11,022 nt of DNA from Bacillota bacterium. Its GTDB lineage: Bacteria; Bacillota; Bacilli; Lactobacillales; Enterococcaceae. How positions within the stretch are numbered: position 1 is the stretch's first letter; the number at the start of each line of letters is the position of its first letter. The DNA is taken from NCBI GenBank assembly GCA_023389005.1, contig JAEWFE010000042.1:1-11022 (forward strand), written 5' to 3'. The translations under genes and the position numbers were made by a program. The notes under the pieces are model-generated. The model was not told the origin of the DNA and did no database searches. It worked only from the letters and a program-made list of their open reading frames with translations. Shown here one piece after another: positions 1 through 6,804 of the stretch.

Positions 1-2078
1 CCTTCAGCTAATGGGCTCCATGCTTTTCGACCATCTGGAGTAGCCATCGTGCCTTTTCCTTGACCAACATTTGCAGAAATAGAAGAAGTACCTGAGTAAC
101 GAATACCACCAATTGGGCCACGACCATAACGAGTATTTGGATATTTTTTGATTTCATCAATATATACTTCATAAGCATCATTAACTAATTGATCAACATA
201 ATCTTCATCATTGCCATATTTTGGCGCCTCTTCAATAATCAATTCACGGATTTTTTCATTCTCTTCTCCTTGCCAATCATGAATCAACGCATCCCATAAT
301 TGTTCAGTCGTAAATCTCTTTTCTTCAAAGACAAGCTTTTTAATTGCAGCTAAAGAATCAGCTAAATTCGCAATACCAATCTGTAAAGCAGAAATATAAT
401 CATAGACTGCACCGCCTTCTTTTAAGGTTAAACCACGTGCAATACAATCATCTGTTAAAGCCGAACATAAAATATCAGGAACTTCACTTTCAATCGCTAA
501 ATCGACCACGTTTTCGACAATGACACTCATTTTGGTTAATTCACGTAAAGTCTGATCCCAAGCTTGAAGCAAATCATCAAAACTTTGCATTTGGGTAAAA
601 TGGCCATGACCTTGTGCATAACGTTTACGGCTAACAGGATCAATCCCATCATTCATCGTAATCATCAATATCTTAGCAAAATTGATATAGCTCATACCTG
701 TACAACGATAACCCCATTTTCCAGGTACAGCTGTTTCTACACAACCAATCGCACTATAATTGTAAGCATCCTCTTCTTTGACACCAAACTTGATAAAAGA
801 TGGAATAATAATTTCATCATTGTTAAAAGCTGGCATACCAAAGCCGAGTTTCATTACTTCAATCGCTTCATTCATAAATTTCGGATTTAAATTTTTATGA
901 TAGCGCACCGTCAAATTTGGTTGTGGCAAACGTGTTTGAGCAACACTTCGCAATACTAAGAAAGATAAATCATTCACTGCATCTTTTTTATCTGTTGTTT
1001 GGCCACCAATTGTTACATTTTGGTATAAAGGACTACCTGCACTGCTGAAAGTATGTGCTTGGCTACGAACTTTATTAATCGTTAGTGTTTTAATCCAAAG
1101 GTTAGTTAATAATTCAACAACTTGGTCTTCAGATATTATTCCTGCGTCAATATCATGGCGGTAATAAGGATACATATATTGATCAAAACGACCATAAGAT
1201 AAGGAATGTCCGTTCGATTCAATTTGCAAAATTAATTGGATAAACCAAACAGATTGAATCGCTTCATAGAATGTTTCAGCTTTTTCATATGGTACTTTCG
1301 CACAAATACGACTAATTTCAAGTAATTCAGCCTTACGTTTCGCATCTTGTGTTTGTACAGCTTTTTCTTTAGCTAATTGACTAAAACGCATAGCATAGCT
1401 TCTTACCGCATCAATCGCAATTATTACAGCACGGTAAAAATGATACTTATGGATATTTTCTGGTTTGGTTAAGTCCAATGCTGCTTTAGCTTTTTTCGTT
1501 CGTTCTTCAAAATCGCGTAATCCATATTTTAAGACTTTTTCGTAATTCACGGCTAAATGGGCATCTCCAGAATTCATCTTCCCTTCCATACCGAAAAATC
1601 CTGATTCCATATAAACTTTTACTTCTTCTGGCAACATCGCACCGGCTCTAGCTCTCAGATTATTATTTTTCCAAAATGGCGCAATGGCACGTAATTGTTC
1701 TTTGGTTTCTTCGGTAATATAGAAAACATCGCCATCACGTTTTTCAAAAGTATCCAATTCATTCAAGACAAATTCGAGGGTGTATTCTGGAAAAATCGGT
1801 GCATCTTTATTGGATTTTGCTTGATTTCCTACAATTAAGGTCTCATCTTCAATATAAATACTCATGTGCTCCAAAATATTTTGTAACATATAGGCACGTT
1901 TCAAAAGATTAGGTTCGTTTTGATGCTGTTTATAGCTTTCAGTAGCTAAAATCGCGCGCTCTGCACAAATATAAGGCTTCTTGTCTAAAACTTCTTCACG
2001 ATATTGATTCATCCGTGGGGTTAAATCTCCAAAATGTTTACGATTAACATGATCTTGCGTCGCTACAGCAGTTGACAT
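1..2078 (-). CDS. Glycyl radical enzyme, eliminase/C–O-lyase type (annotated commonly as 'formate C-acetyltransferase'), 3' end cut by window edge
   Basis: The frame is open from an ATG at 2076–2078 to the left edge, giving 692 complete codons. Family members have roughly 760–810 residues, so the C-terminal glycyl-radical loop (RVxG[FWY]) lies outside the window and cannot be checked. A ribosome site AGAGGGA (2084–2090) sits 5 nt before the start. GRE hallmarks visible are ICAERA (about 39–44), GNQAKSNKDAPIFPEY, SYGRFDQYMYPYY and NLTVRYHKNL. The active-site loop reads SAIGCVETAVPGK, with Cys446 and Glu448. True pyruvate formate-lyase has two adjacent cysteines here; Cys-x-Glu is typical of dehydratases, lyases and eliminases. 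The enzyme is cytosolic, oxygen-sensitive and needs the divergently encoded activase. From family knowledge, E. coli YbiW and PflD open 1,5-anhydroglucitol- and 1,5-anhydromannitol-6-phosphate to 1-deoxyfructose 6-phosphate; this protein may do likewise, but glycerol or diol dehydration is not excluded. GRE membership is secure; the substrate is inferred. Confidence 0.93.
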   Translation of the reverse strand, partial: MSTAVATQDHVNRKHFGDLTPRMNQYREEVLDKKPYICAERAILATESYKQHQNEPNLLKRAYMLQNILEHMSIYIEDETLIVGNQAKSNKDAPIFPEYTLEFVLNELDTFEKRDGDVFYITEETKEQLRAIAPFWKNNNLRARAGAMLPEEVKVYMESGFFGMEGKMNSGDAHLAVNYEKVLKYGLRDFEERTKKAKAALDLTKPENIHKYHFYRAVIIAIDAVRSYAMRFSQLAKEKAVQTQDAKRKAELLEISRICAKVPYEKAETFYEAIQSVWFIQLILQIESNGHSLSYGRFDQYMYPYYRHDIDAGIISEDQVVELLTNLWIKTLTINKVRSQAHTFSSAGSPLYQNVTIGGQTTDKKDAVNDLSFLVLRSVAQTRLPQPNLTVRYHKNLNPKFMNEAIEVMKLGFGMPAFNNDEIIIPSFIKFGVKEEDAYNYSAIGCVETAVPGKWGYRCTGMSYINFAKILMITMNDGIDPVSRKRYAQGHGHFTQMQSFDDLLQAWDQTLRELTKMSVIVENVVDLAIESEVPDILCSALTDDCIARGLTLKEGGAVYDYISALQIGIANLADSLAAIKKLVFEEKRFTTEQLWDALIHDWQGEENEKIRELIIEEAPKYGNDEDYVDQLVNDAYEVYIDEIKKYPNTRYGRGPIGGIRYSGTSSISANVGQGKGTMATPDGRKAWSPLAE

Positions 2079-2129
2079 ATAAATCCCTCTTTTCTTCATT
2101 CGAAACTATAATTACTTTCCTACGCGCAT

Positions 2130-2159
2130 AATATAGCACATTTTTTCACAATTTGTCAA
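2130..2159 (-). promoter_or_regulatory. Promoter of the glycyl radical enzyme gene
   Basis: On the minus strand a perfect –35 TTGACA (2154–2159) and a –10 TATATT (2130–2135) are separated by 18 bp. The start codon follows about 50 bp downstream, and the upstream deoR gene is closed off by a hairpin. This indicates that the GRE has its own promoter. The spacer contains TTGTGAAAAAA, which resembles one half of a Rex (redox repressor) site. Confidence 0.72.
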
Positions 2160-2190
2160 ATGAAACTTTATATGTTTACGAATGAAAACT
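2155..2190. promoter_or_regulatory. Putative DeoR-family operator upstream of the GRE promoter
   Basis: Read on the plus strand, TGAAAC (2161–2166), TTACG (2176–2180) and TGAA (2183–2186) occur with the same spacing as at 3089–3114 in front of the activase gene. The TGAA cores are 22 bp apart, about two helical turns, as in direct-repeat operators. The site abuts and partly overlaps the –35 box of the GRE promoter. Assignment to the neighbouring DeoR protein is inferred from location and from the shared pattern at two promoters. Confidence 0.55.
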
Positions 2191-2204
2191 AAAAACCCAA
2201 ACCA

Positions 2205-2250
2205 ATATAAAAAGTCTAAGTAAAACTAGCGAAACTAGAAATACTTAGAC
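2205..2250 (-). terminator. Rho-independent terminator of the deoR-type gene
   Basis: The 9-bp arms GTCTAAGTA (2214–2222) and TACTTAGAC (2242–2250) enclose a second short stem of two CTAG blocks (2226–2229 and 2235–2238) around the loop CGAAA. Read on the minus strand the hairpin is followed by TTTTTATATT. It begins 16 bp after the deoR stop codon and separates deoR from the GRE promoter. Confidence 0.72.
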
Positions 2251-2266
2251 AGATAAAAGACCTATC

Positions 2267-3010
2267 TTAAACAGTAGCAACCTGAATCTCTTGTTCATTT
2301 AGAAACCGAACGATGGCATTATCAATTCCCGCATCCGTATACACATGCGAAATATCGGCAAAATGAAATTCAGAAATGACTCCCATTTGTTCAAACTTGG
2401 TGGAATCAGTAAGCACAATGGTTTGATTGGCACTTTGCATCATCGCGTTGGCAGTATCCGCTCGAGTGATATCACTACCAGTAAAACCACGTGCACGATC
2501 AAAGCCATCAATCCCAACAAATAGTTTATCTACTCGAAATTCACTGATTACTTTTTTGACAAGCGGCCCCACATTGACTTGCGAATCTTTTTGATATTCT
2601 CCACCAAGCAAAATAATTTTGACACTATCTGACTTACGTACATAAGAAGCGATAAAACAAGAATTGGTAATAATCGTCACATCATTTTTATTATATGCTA
2701 ATTCTTCTGCTAGAAGTGCACAAGTCGATCCTGATTCAATCATCACCATCTCGCCATCTTTTACTAATTCAGCAGCTTTTTTAGCAATTTTACGCTTCAA
2801 GTCATAATTAATAGCCAGGCGATAATTGATATCATCTTGATTATTTAATACCGCAAAACCATGTTGGCGATGCAAAATTCCCCGACTTTCTAATTTATCT
2901 AAATCTTTTCGAATCGTGACCCGTGAGACTTTTAATAAATCAGCCAATTCATTGACTTCTATTTTTTTCTTTTCACTAACAATCGCAATAATTTCTTCTT
3001 CTCTAGTCAT
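2267..3010 (-). CDS. DeoR-family transcriptional regulator (sugar-phosphate responsive)
   Basis: The 247-residue protein has an N-terminal DeoR winged helix-turn-helix (about residues 3–55, with VNELADLLKVSRVTIRKDLDKLE as recognition region). A DeoRC sensor domain follows (about 70–230) and contains the conserved stretches ESGSTC, ITNS, LGGEY and FVGIDGFD. Such domains bind phosphorylated sugars and change DNA binding. I chose the ATG at 3008–3010 because AAAGGA (3019–3024) lies 8 nt upstream of it. The in-frame ATG at 3019 would add three residues but has no properly spaced ribosome site. The gene is divergent from the activase and upstream of the GRE, and a repeated operator-like motif lies before both, so it most likely controls this module. 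Whether it represses or activates cannot be read from sequence. Its effector may be the GRE substrate or product, for example an anhydrohexitol phosphate. Confidence 0.92.
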   Translation of the reverse strand: MTREEEIIAIVSEKKKIEVNELADLLKVSRVTIRKDLDKLESRGILHRQHGFAVLNNQDDINYRLAINYDLKRKIAKKAAELVKDGEMVMIESGSTCALLAEELAYNKNDVTIITNSCFIASYVRKSDSVKIILLGGEYQKDSQVNVGPLVKKVISEFRVDKLFVGIDGFDRARGFTGSDITRADTANAMMQSANQTIVLTDSTKFEQMGVISEFHFADISHVYTDAGIDNAIVRFLNEQEIQVATV

Positions 3011-3037
3011 CAACCTCATCCTTTCTCAGGCAAATCT

Positions 3038-3066
3038 AGCATAACATAAACCAGCATGCCTTTCAA
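3038..3066 (-). promoter_or_regulatory. Promoter of the deoR-type gene
   Basis: On the minus strand a –35 TTGAAA (3061–3066) and a –10 TATGCT (3038–3043) are 17 bp apart. A TG dinucleotide one base before the –10 makes it an extended –10. The start codon is about 28 bp downstream. The shared operator-like motif starts about 15–20 bp upstream of this –35, so one site could govern both divergent promoters. Confidence 0.55.
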
Positions 3067-3081
3067 TTTACAGATATCACA

Positions 3082-3115
3082 TTTCATTTGAAACGAATTA
3101 TATTTACGTTTGAAG
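3082..3115. promoter_or_regulatory. Putative DeoR-family operator in the deoR/activase divergent region
   Basis: The site holds TGAAAC (3089–3094), TTACG (3104–3108) and TGAA (3111–3114), with the same spacing as the GRE upstream site. It contains two TTTGAA cores 22 bp apart (3087–3092 and 3109–3114), and the left core lies in a small inverted repeat TTTCA-TT-TGAAA (3082–3093). The right part overlaps the best –35 candidate of the activase promoter (TTTACG, 3103–3108), which is compatible with repression there. Functional assignment is inferred. Confidence 0.55.
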
Positions 3116-3131
3116 TTTATTGTGTTAAGAT
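3103..3131 (+). promoter_or_regulatory. Promoter of the activase gene
   Basis: A –35-like TTTACG (3103–3108) and a –10 TAAGAT (3126–3131) are 17 bp apart, 26 bp before the chosen start codon. The –35 is weak (4 of 6) and is embedded in the putative operator, which suggests a regulated promoter. Confidence 0.45.
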
Positions 3132-3156
3132 AAACATGAAAGAAAGAAGGGATACT

Positions 3157-3939
3157 ATGACGAGTTCAGTTAAACAAGCTTGTATTTTCAATATTCAAAA
3201 ATTTAGTCTGCATGATGGCCCGGGGATTCGTTCGGTCGTATTTTTCAAAGGTTGTCCATTACGATGCTATTGGTGTGCCAATCCAGAATCTCAAAATGCC
3301 CATCCTGAAGAAATGTTTCATCCTCAAAAGAAAAAAATGCAAACGGTTGGTAAAATGCAAACAGTCGACCAAATTATGGAAGAAGTATTAAAAGACCTTC
3401 CTTTTTACCAAGAATCAGGTGGTGGCGTTACACTATCCGGTGGAGAAGTCTTGTTTCAAGCTGATTTTGCCCTCGATTTACTCAAAGCCTTAAAAGCTAA
3501 TAATATCCATACCGCTATAGAAACGACTGGATATTGTAAAGCAGATACCTTTCAAGAAATCGCACAGTATGTTGATTTAATTTATTTTGACATTAAACAT
3601 TATGATAACGAAAAGCATCGCCAAGGTACGGGGGTTAAACAAGATATCATCTTGCAAAATCTCAGTTATGCCATCCAGCATCATCAAATCATTGTGCGGA
3701 TTCCGATTATTCCAGGATACAATGATAGCCTAGAAGATGCTAAAGAATTTGCAAAATTATTTACTTTATATGGTGTGCAAAATATTGAGCTACTTCCTTT
3801 CCATCAATTTGGTGAAAAAAAATATGAACAGCTCAACCGTCCCTATCGTCTAGCTAAGGTCAGCCAACTACACACAGAAGATCTCTTAGAACATCAAAAA
3901 ATCTTTGAAAAAGCAGGAATTACTTGTCTCGTGCGCTAA
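3157..3939 (+). CDS. Glycyl radical enzyme activase (radical SAM, PflA-like, short form)
   Basis: The 260-residue protein uses a [4Fe-4S] cluster and S-adenosylmethionine to place the glycyl radical on its partner GRE. The radical-SAM signature CxxxCxxC is at Cys33, Cys37 and Cys40, preceded by SLHDGPGIRS and followed by SGGGVTLSGGE (87–97), a SAM-binding GGE region. YFDIKH and RIPIIPGYND also match the family. I start at ATG 3157, which has GAAGGGA (3146–3152) just upstream; an upstream in-frame TTG at 3088 would put the coding region inside the promoter and operator. After the CxxxCxxC loop there is no cysteine-rich ferredoxin insert, which most dehydratase-type GRE activases carry, so the protein resembles the short PFL-activase form. 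A six-residue near-duplication (KMQTVG/KMQTVD, 60–71) lies where that insert normally sits. It is divergent from deoR and is the obvious partner of the GRE at the left edge. Confidence 0.93.
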   Translation: MTSSVKQACIFNIQKFSLHDGPGIRSVVFFKGCPLRCYWCANPESQNAHPEEMFHPQKKKMQTVGKMQTVDQIMEEVLKDLPFYQESGGGVTLSGGEVLFQADFALDLLKALKANNIHTAIETTGYCKADTFQEIAQYVDLIYFDIKHYDNEKHRQGTGVKQDIILQNLSYAIQHHQIIVRIPIIPGYNDSLEDAKEFAKLFTLYGVQNIELLPFHQFGEKKYEQLNRPYRLAKVSQLHTEDLLEHQKIFEKAGITCLVR

Positions 3940-3968
3940 AGCATTTTTATGGTAAATTCATCCATTCT

Positions 3969-3977
3969 TGATATAAT
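3969..3977 (+). promoter_or_regulatory. Extended –10 promoter of the tetR-type gene
   Basis: TGATATAAT contains a perfect TATAAT (3972–3977) with a TG one base upstream. No good –35 is seen at 16–18 bp spacing, as is common for extended –10 promoters. No terminator is visible after the activase stop, so the regulator may also receive read-through. Confidence 0.6.
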
Positions 3978-4000
3978 GAAAAAAAGAAAGGATGAACGTC

Positions 4001-4567
4001 ATGACAACTATTGATATTCGCAGTAAAAAAACACGCCAACAAATCATCGAGGCCTTCATTACTTTATTACATCAAAAGAGTTTAGAAAAAATCAAAATTG
4101 CCGATATTACCAATCAAGCACAAATCAATCGGGCAACTTTTTATAATTACTTTACTGATAAATATCACTTGCTAGACATGATTACTAAAGAAACCTTACT
4201 CGCTCAAATTCAAGAGCAAATTCTACCAGATGAGCCGTTTTCTTTAGAGTTATTAAAGAAGATTTTCTTAATTTTGGCTGATTTTCATACCGATATGGCT
4301 AGCATCTGCAAGAAGAACTATGTCGAAGCCTTGAATTTTTATACTAGCCCTGTATTAAGAGAAGATTTGCAACTGATTTTACAACGTGCGATTCCAAAAT
4401 CATTACGCACACCAGAAAGCAAAATTTTAACGACTTCAACCAGTTGGCTATTAATCGGTATGGCCTATGAATGGAAAAAGTCGCAAAAAGTACCAGCTGC
4501 TCTTTATTTTGATAGCTTTAAGCACCAATTCGAACAATATGTCTTACAAATCCAAATGAGTGCATAA
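4001..4567 (+). CDS. TetR/AcrR-family transcriptional regulator
   Basis: The 188-residue protein has a typical TetR N-terminus: helix 1 KTRQQIIEAFITLL, then the helix-turn-helix KIADITNQAQINRATFYNYFTDKYHLLDMI (about 28–58). The all-helical C-terminal part, which would bind a ligand and dimerise, has SWLLIGMAYEWKKS near its end, as in the TetR group with a GL(I)xxxxEW helix. Start choice: ATG 4001 has GAAAGGA (3986–3992) 8 nt upstream, while ATG 3992 overlaps that site. The gene runs in the same direction as the activase, 61 bp after it, but has its own promoter. Its target is unknown. Candidates are itself, the GRE module, or the exporter at 9812–11022, which converges on it across the beta-glucoside cassette. 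No operator palindrome could be assigned. Confidence 0.88.
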   Translation: MTTIDIRSKKTRQQIIEAFITLLHQKSLEKIKIADITNQAQINRATFYNYFTDKYHLLDMITKETLLAQIQEQILPDEPFSLELLKKIFLILADFHTDMASICKKNYVEALNFYTSPVLREDLQLILQRAIPKSLRTPESKILTTSTSWLLIGMAYEWKKSQKVPAALYFDSFKHQFEQYVLQIQMSA

Positions 4568-4572
4568 AAATA

Positions 4573-4604
4573 GCCATCTAGATTATTTGCTAGATGGCCG
4601 TTTT
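4573..4604. terminator. Hairpin between convergent genes, likely bidirectional terminator
   Basis: GCCATCTAG (4573–4581) and CTAGATGGC (4590–4598) form a perfect 9-bp stem with an 8-nt loop. It is followed by CGTTTT on the plus strand and by TATTTTTATG on the minus strand. It lies between the tetR stop and the stop of the convergent TSUP gene. The U-tract is better on the minus side. Confidence 0.72.
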
Positions 4605-4606
4605 GG

Positions 4607-5389
4607 TTATGAAAATCGAAAAACATTTATCATAGTGAGTATACAAAGTGCTAACATGACAAAATAGTAGATAGTTTCTAGCTTTTTATTACTTAATTTT
4701 TGATTTAACCACGTACCAATATATCCACCAATTATAGCAATAATAATTAAAAATGGTACTAAATTTAAATCACAATGCAGAAGACTTCCTGTAAAAATAA
4801 TTGATAATATTTTTGATATCTGAGAGAAAAATACTGTTGCAATTGAGTATATAGCAGCTTCTTTCATGCTATATCCGAAACAAATAATTAGCAACGAGAC
4901 ATTTAATGGTCCCCCACCAATCCCTAAAAATATTGAAATTGAACCTAAAAACAATCCTAAAATAAGCGAATAAATAAATTTAGGAAATTCAATTTTTTGT
5001 TTACGTTTGCCAAATATATTGTATAGAAGCAAGAATATTAGTGTAATAAATAGTATTATTGACTGAATAAATTGAACCTTTTGTTGAGAGAATTGCTGCA
5101 CAACAATATTCAATATTTTTTCACCAATATATCCACCAATAATTGAACCTAGAGAAATTCCAACTAGAACATTCAACTGGAATTTAAATCCTCTTTTAAT
5201 TTGTTTAAAAATAGAAACAATACACATTGTAAAAACTAAAACCGTTGTATAGAAACTTACAATAATCACTGGATCGTCACTAAAAGTACTTACTAAAGAT
5301 TTAAGGACAATTCCCCCACCAATTCCTGTAACTGCACCGATAATGGTAGCAAACAAACTAACTAATAGATATAATATGTCTTCAACCAT
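4607..5389 (-). CDS. TauE/SafE (TSUP, former DUF81) family membrane transporter
   Basis: The 260-residue, very hydrophobic protein has about eight predicted membrane segments arranged as two related halves. Each half starts with a glycine-rich GIGGG loop (22–26 and 156–160), the signature of TSUP proteins. Characterised relatives move sulfite, sulfonates, sulfoacetate or other small organic anions, usually outward. I chose the ATG at 5387–5389, which lies in the last codons of the upstream glucosidase gene (8-bp overlap with its stop) and has GAGGAG 10 nt before it (5400–5405). The longer in-frame start at 5431 would add a charged, non-membrane extension without a ribosome site. Translational coupling to a 6-phospho-beta-glucosidase suggests a role in the same pathway, possibly export of an anionic aglycone or sulfur product. 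This is a hypothesis; the substrate cannot be read from the sequence. Confidence 0.87.
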   Translation of the reverse strand: MVEDILYLLVSLFATIIGAVTGIGGGIVLKSLVSTFSDDPVIIVSFYTTVLVFTMCIVSIFKQIKRGFKFQLNVLVGISLGSIIGGYIGEKILNIVVQQFSQQKVQFIQSIILFITLIFLLLYNIFGKRKQKIEFPKFIYSLILGLFLGSISIFLGIGGGPLNVSLLIICFGYSMKEAAIYSIATVFFSQISKILSIIFTGSLLHCDLNLVPFLIIIAIIGGYIGTWLNQKLSNKKLETIYYFVMLALCILTMINVFRFS

Positions 5390-6803
5390 TATATTGCATC
5401 TCCTCAACCAAATTTTCACCATTAGTTTCAATCACTTTTTGGTACCAATAAAATGATTTTTTTCGAATGCGTTGCTTTGTTCCATTGCCATTATCATCTA
5501 AATCAACATACACAAATCCATATCTTTTTCTCATTTCACCCGTACTAGCTGCAATTAAATCGATTGGTCCCCACGCAGTATATCCCATAACAGGTACACC
5601 ATCTATCTCTATAGCTTTTTTTACTTCAACAAGGTGATTATTAAGATACTCAATTCGATAATCATCTATAATTTTTCCATCTACAAGCTGATCTTCAGCA
5701 CCCAAACCATTTTCAACAATCATCAAAGGGATCTGAAAACGATTAAATAACTGATTTAATGCAAATCTAAGGCCTTGTGGATCAATACTCCATCCCCAAT
5801 CAGATTGTTTTAAGAATCTATTCTTATAACCAGTTTCTAAGCCGTTGAGTCCTTTAATAATCCCTTTAGTTTTTGCACCACAAACATGTGTCAAATAGTA
5901 ACTAAATGAAATAAAATCTACTTTTCCTTCTCGGAGTTCTTCTAAATCTCCCTTTTGAATTGGTAATACTATATTATTTCTTGCTAACTCTTTTAATTTA
6001 TAATTTGGATACTTTCCCCTTGCCTGTACCTCTGCATAAAAAAGCATTTGTTGCTGAAAGTTCTCATTTCCTAATATATCATCCGGATGGGGGCTATTAG
6101 GATAAGAAAAGTGCCCATTATACATCATGCCAACCTTATTTTCATCTGAAATTTGATGAGCTAATTTTACTACCTTGGCACTAGCTAACAATTGATGATA
6201 AGCAGCCTTCATCTTTACTTCTTCACTTGCATCTAGTGAAATACCACCTGCATTCCACGGCATTGTTGACATATTATTTATTTCATTAAATGTAAGCCAA
6301 TATTTAACTCTTCCTTTAAAGTGTTTCAATAGCACAGTACAAAAACGAACATAAAAATCAACTACTTTACGATTCTCCCAAAAACCATACTTTTGTAATC
6401 CCATTGGAGTATCAAAATGTTGTAGTGTTACTAATGGTTCAATGTTATAACTTAAACATAAATTGATTACTTTATCATAAAAATCTAACCCTGCTTGATT
6501 TACTTCTTGATCATCACCATTTGGAAAAATTCTACTCCATGCAACAGACATACGATAAACTTTAAATCCCATCTCTGCATATAATGCAATATCTTCTTCA
6601 TAGCGATGATAAAAATCTACAGCTTCATGTGTTGGATAATATTTTTCTTCTTGAATAATCTTTGTAATTTCTCTTTTTTGCCCATGCTTTGAAAGTACCA
6701 TCATATCAGCCGTTGTAAGCCCCTTACCGTCTTCAAGATAGGCTCCTTCAATTTGATTAGCACTCGTCGCACCACCCCATAAAAAATTCTTAGGAAATCC
6801 CAT
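5382..6803 (-). CDS. bglA: 6-phospho-beta-glucosidase, glycoside hydrolase family 1
   Basis: The 473-residue protein has the full length of GH1. The N-terminus FPKNFLWGGATSANQIEGAY is the GH1 N-terminal signature. The catalytic acid/base is Glu174 (TFNEIN) and the nucleophile is Glu364 (IVENGLG). The Asn in place of Pro after the acid/base region, and the S420–K426–Y428 cluster in STGEMRKRYGF, are typical of enzymes that bind the 6-phosphate, as opposed to plain beta-glucosidases. The enzyme would hydrolyse a PTS-imported, C6-phosphorylated beta-glucoside to glucose 6-phosphate plus the aglycone or second sugar in the cytosol. It starts 1 bp after the PTS stop codon; its ribosome site GAGGAGG (6813–6819) lies within the last PTS codons, so expression is coupled. 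The aglycone preference (aryl, cellobiose, gentiobiose, thioglucoside) is not determinable here. The symbol bglA is used in the generic sense. Confidence 0.94.
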   Translation of the reverse strand: MGFPKNFLWGGATSANQIEGAYLEDGKGLTTADMMVLSKHGQKREITKIIQEEKYYPTHEAVDFYHRYEEDIALYAEMGFKVYRMSVAWSRIFPNGDDQEVNQAGLDFYDKVINLCLSYNIEPLVTLQHFDTPMGLQKYGFWENRKVVDFYVRFCTVLLKHFKGRVKYWLTFNEINNMSTMPWNAGGISLDASEEVKMKAAYHQLLASAKVVKLAHQISDENKVGMMYNGHFSYPNSPHPDDILGNENFQQQMLFYAEVQARGKYPNYKLKELARNNIVLPIQKGDLEELREGKVDFISFSYYLTHVCGAKTKGIIKGLNGLETGYKNRFLKQSDWGWSIDPQGLRFALNQLFNRFQIPLMIVENGLGAEDQLVDGKIIDDYRIEYLNNHLVEVKKAIEIDGVPVMGYTAWGPIDLIAASTGEMRKRYGFVYVDLDDNGNGTKQRIRKKSFYWYQKVIETNGENLVEEMQYNG

Positions 6804-6804
6804 A

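Noticed and set aside
564..890. Plus-strand open frame of 108 codons
   Set aside because: It lies antisense within the GRE gene, its product shows no family features, and it has no convincing ribosome site.
3089..3105. cre site overlapping TTGAAACG in front of the activase
   Set aside because: The CG is displaced by one base relative to the cre consensus, so the match fails at the central pair.
3088..3156. TTG-initiated 23-residue N-terminal extension of the activase
   Set aside because: It would translate through the promoter and operator region. The ATG at 3157 has a good ribosome site and gives the usual activase length.
5390..5431. Upstream start for the TSUP protein, inside the glucosidase gene
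   Set aside because: It adds a basic, non-membrane stretch with no ribosome site, while the start at 5389 has GAGGAG upstream and gives the normal TSUP N-terminal membrane segment.
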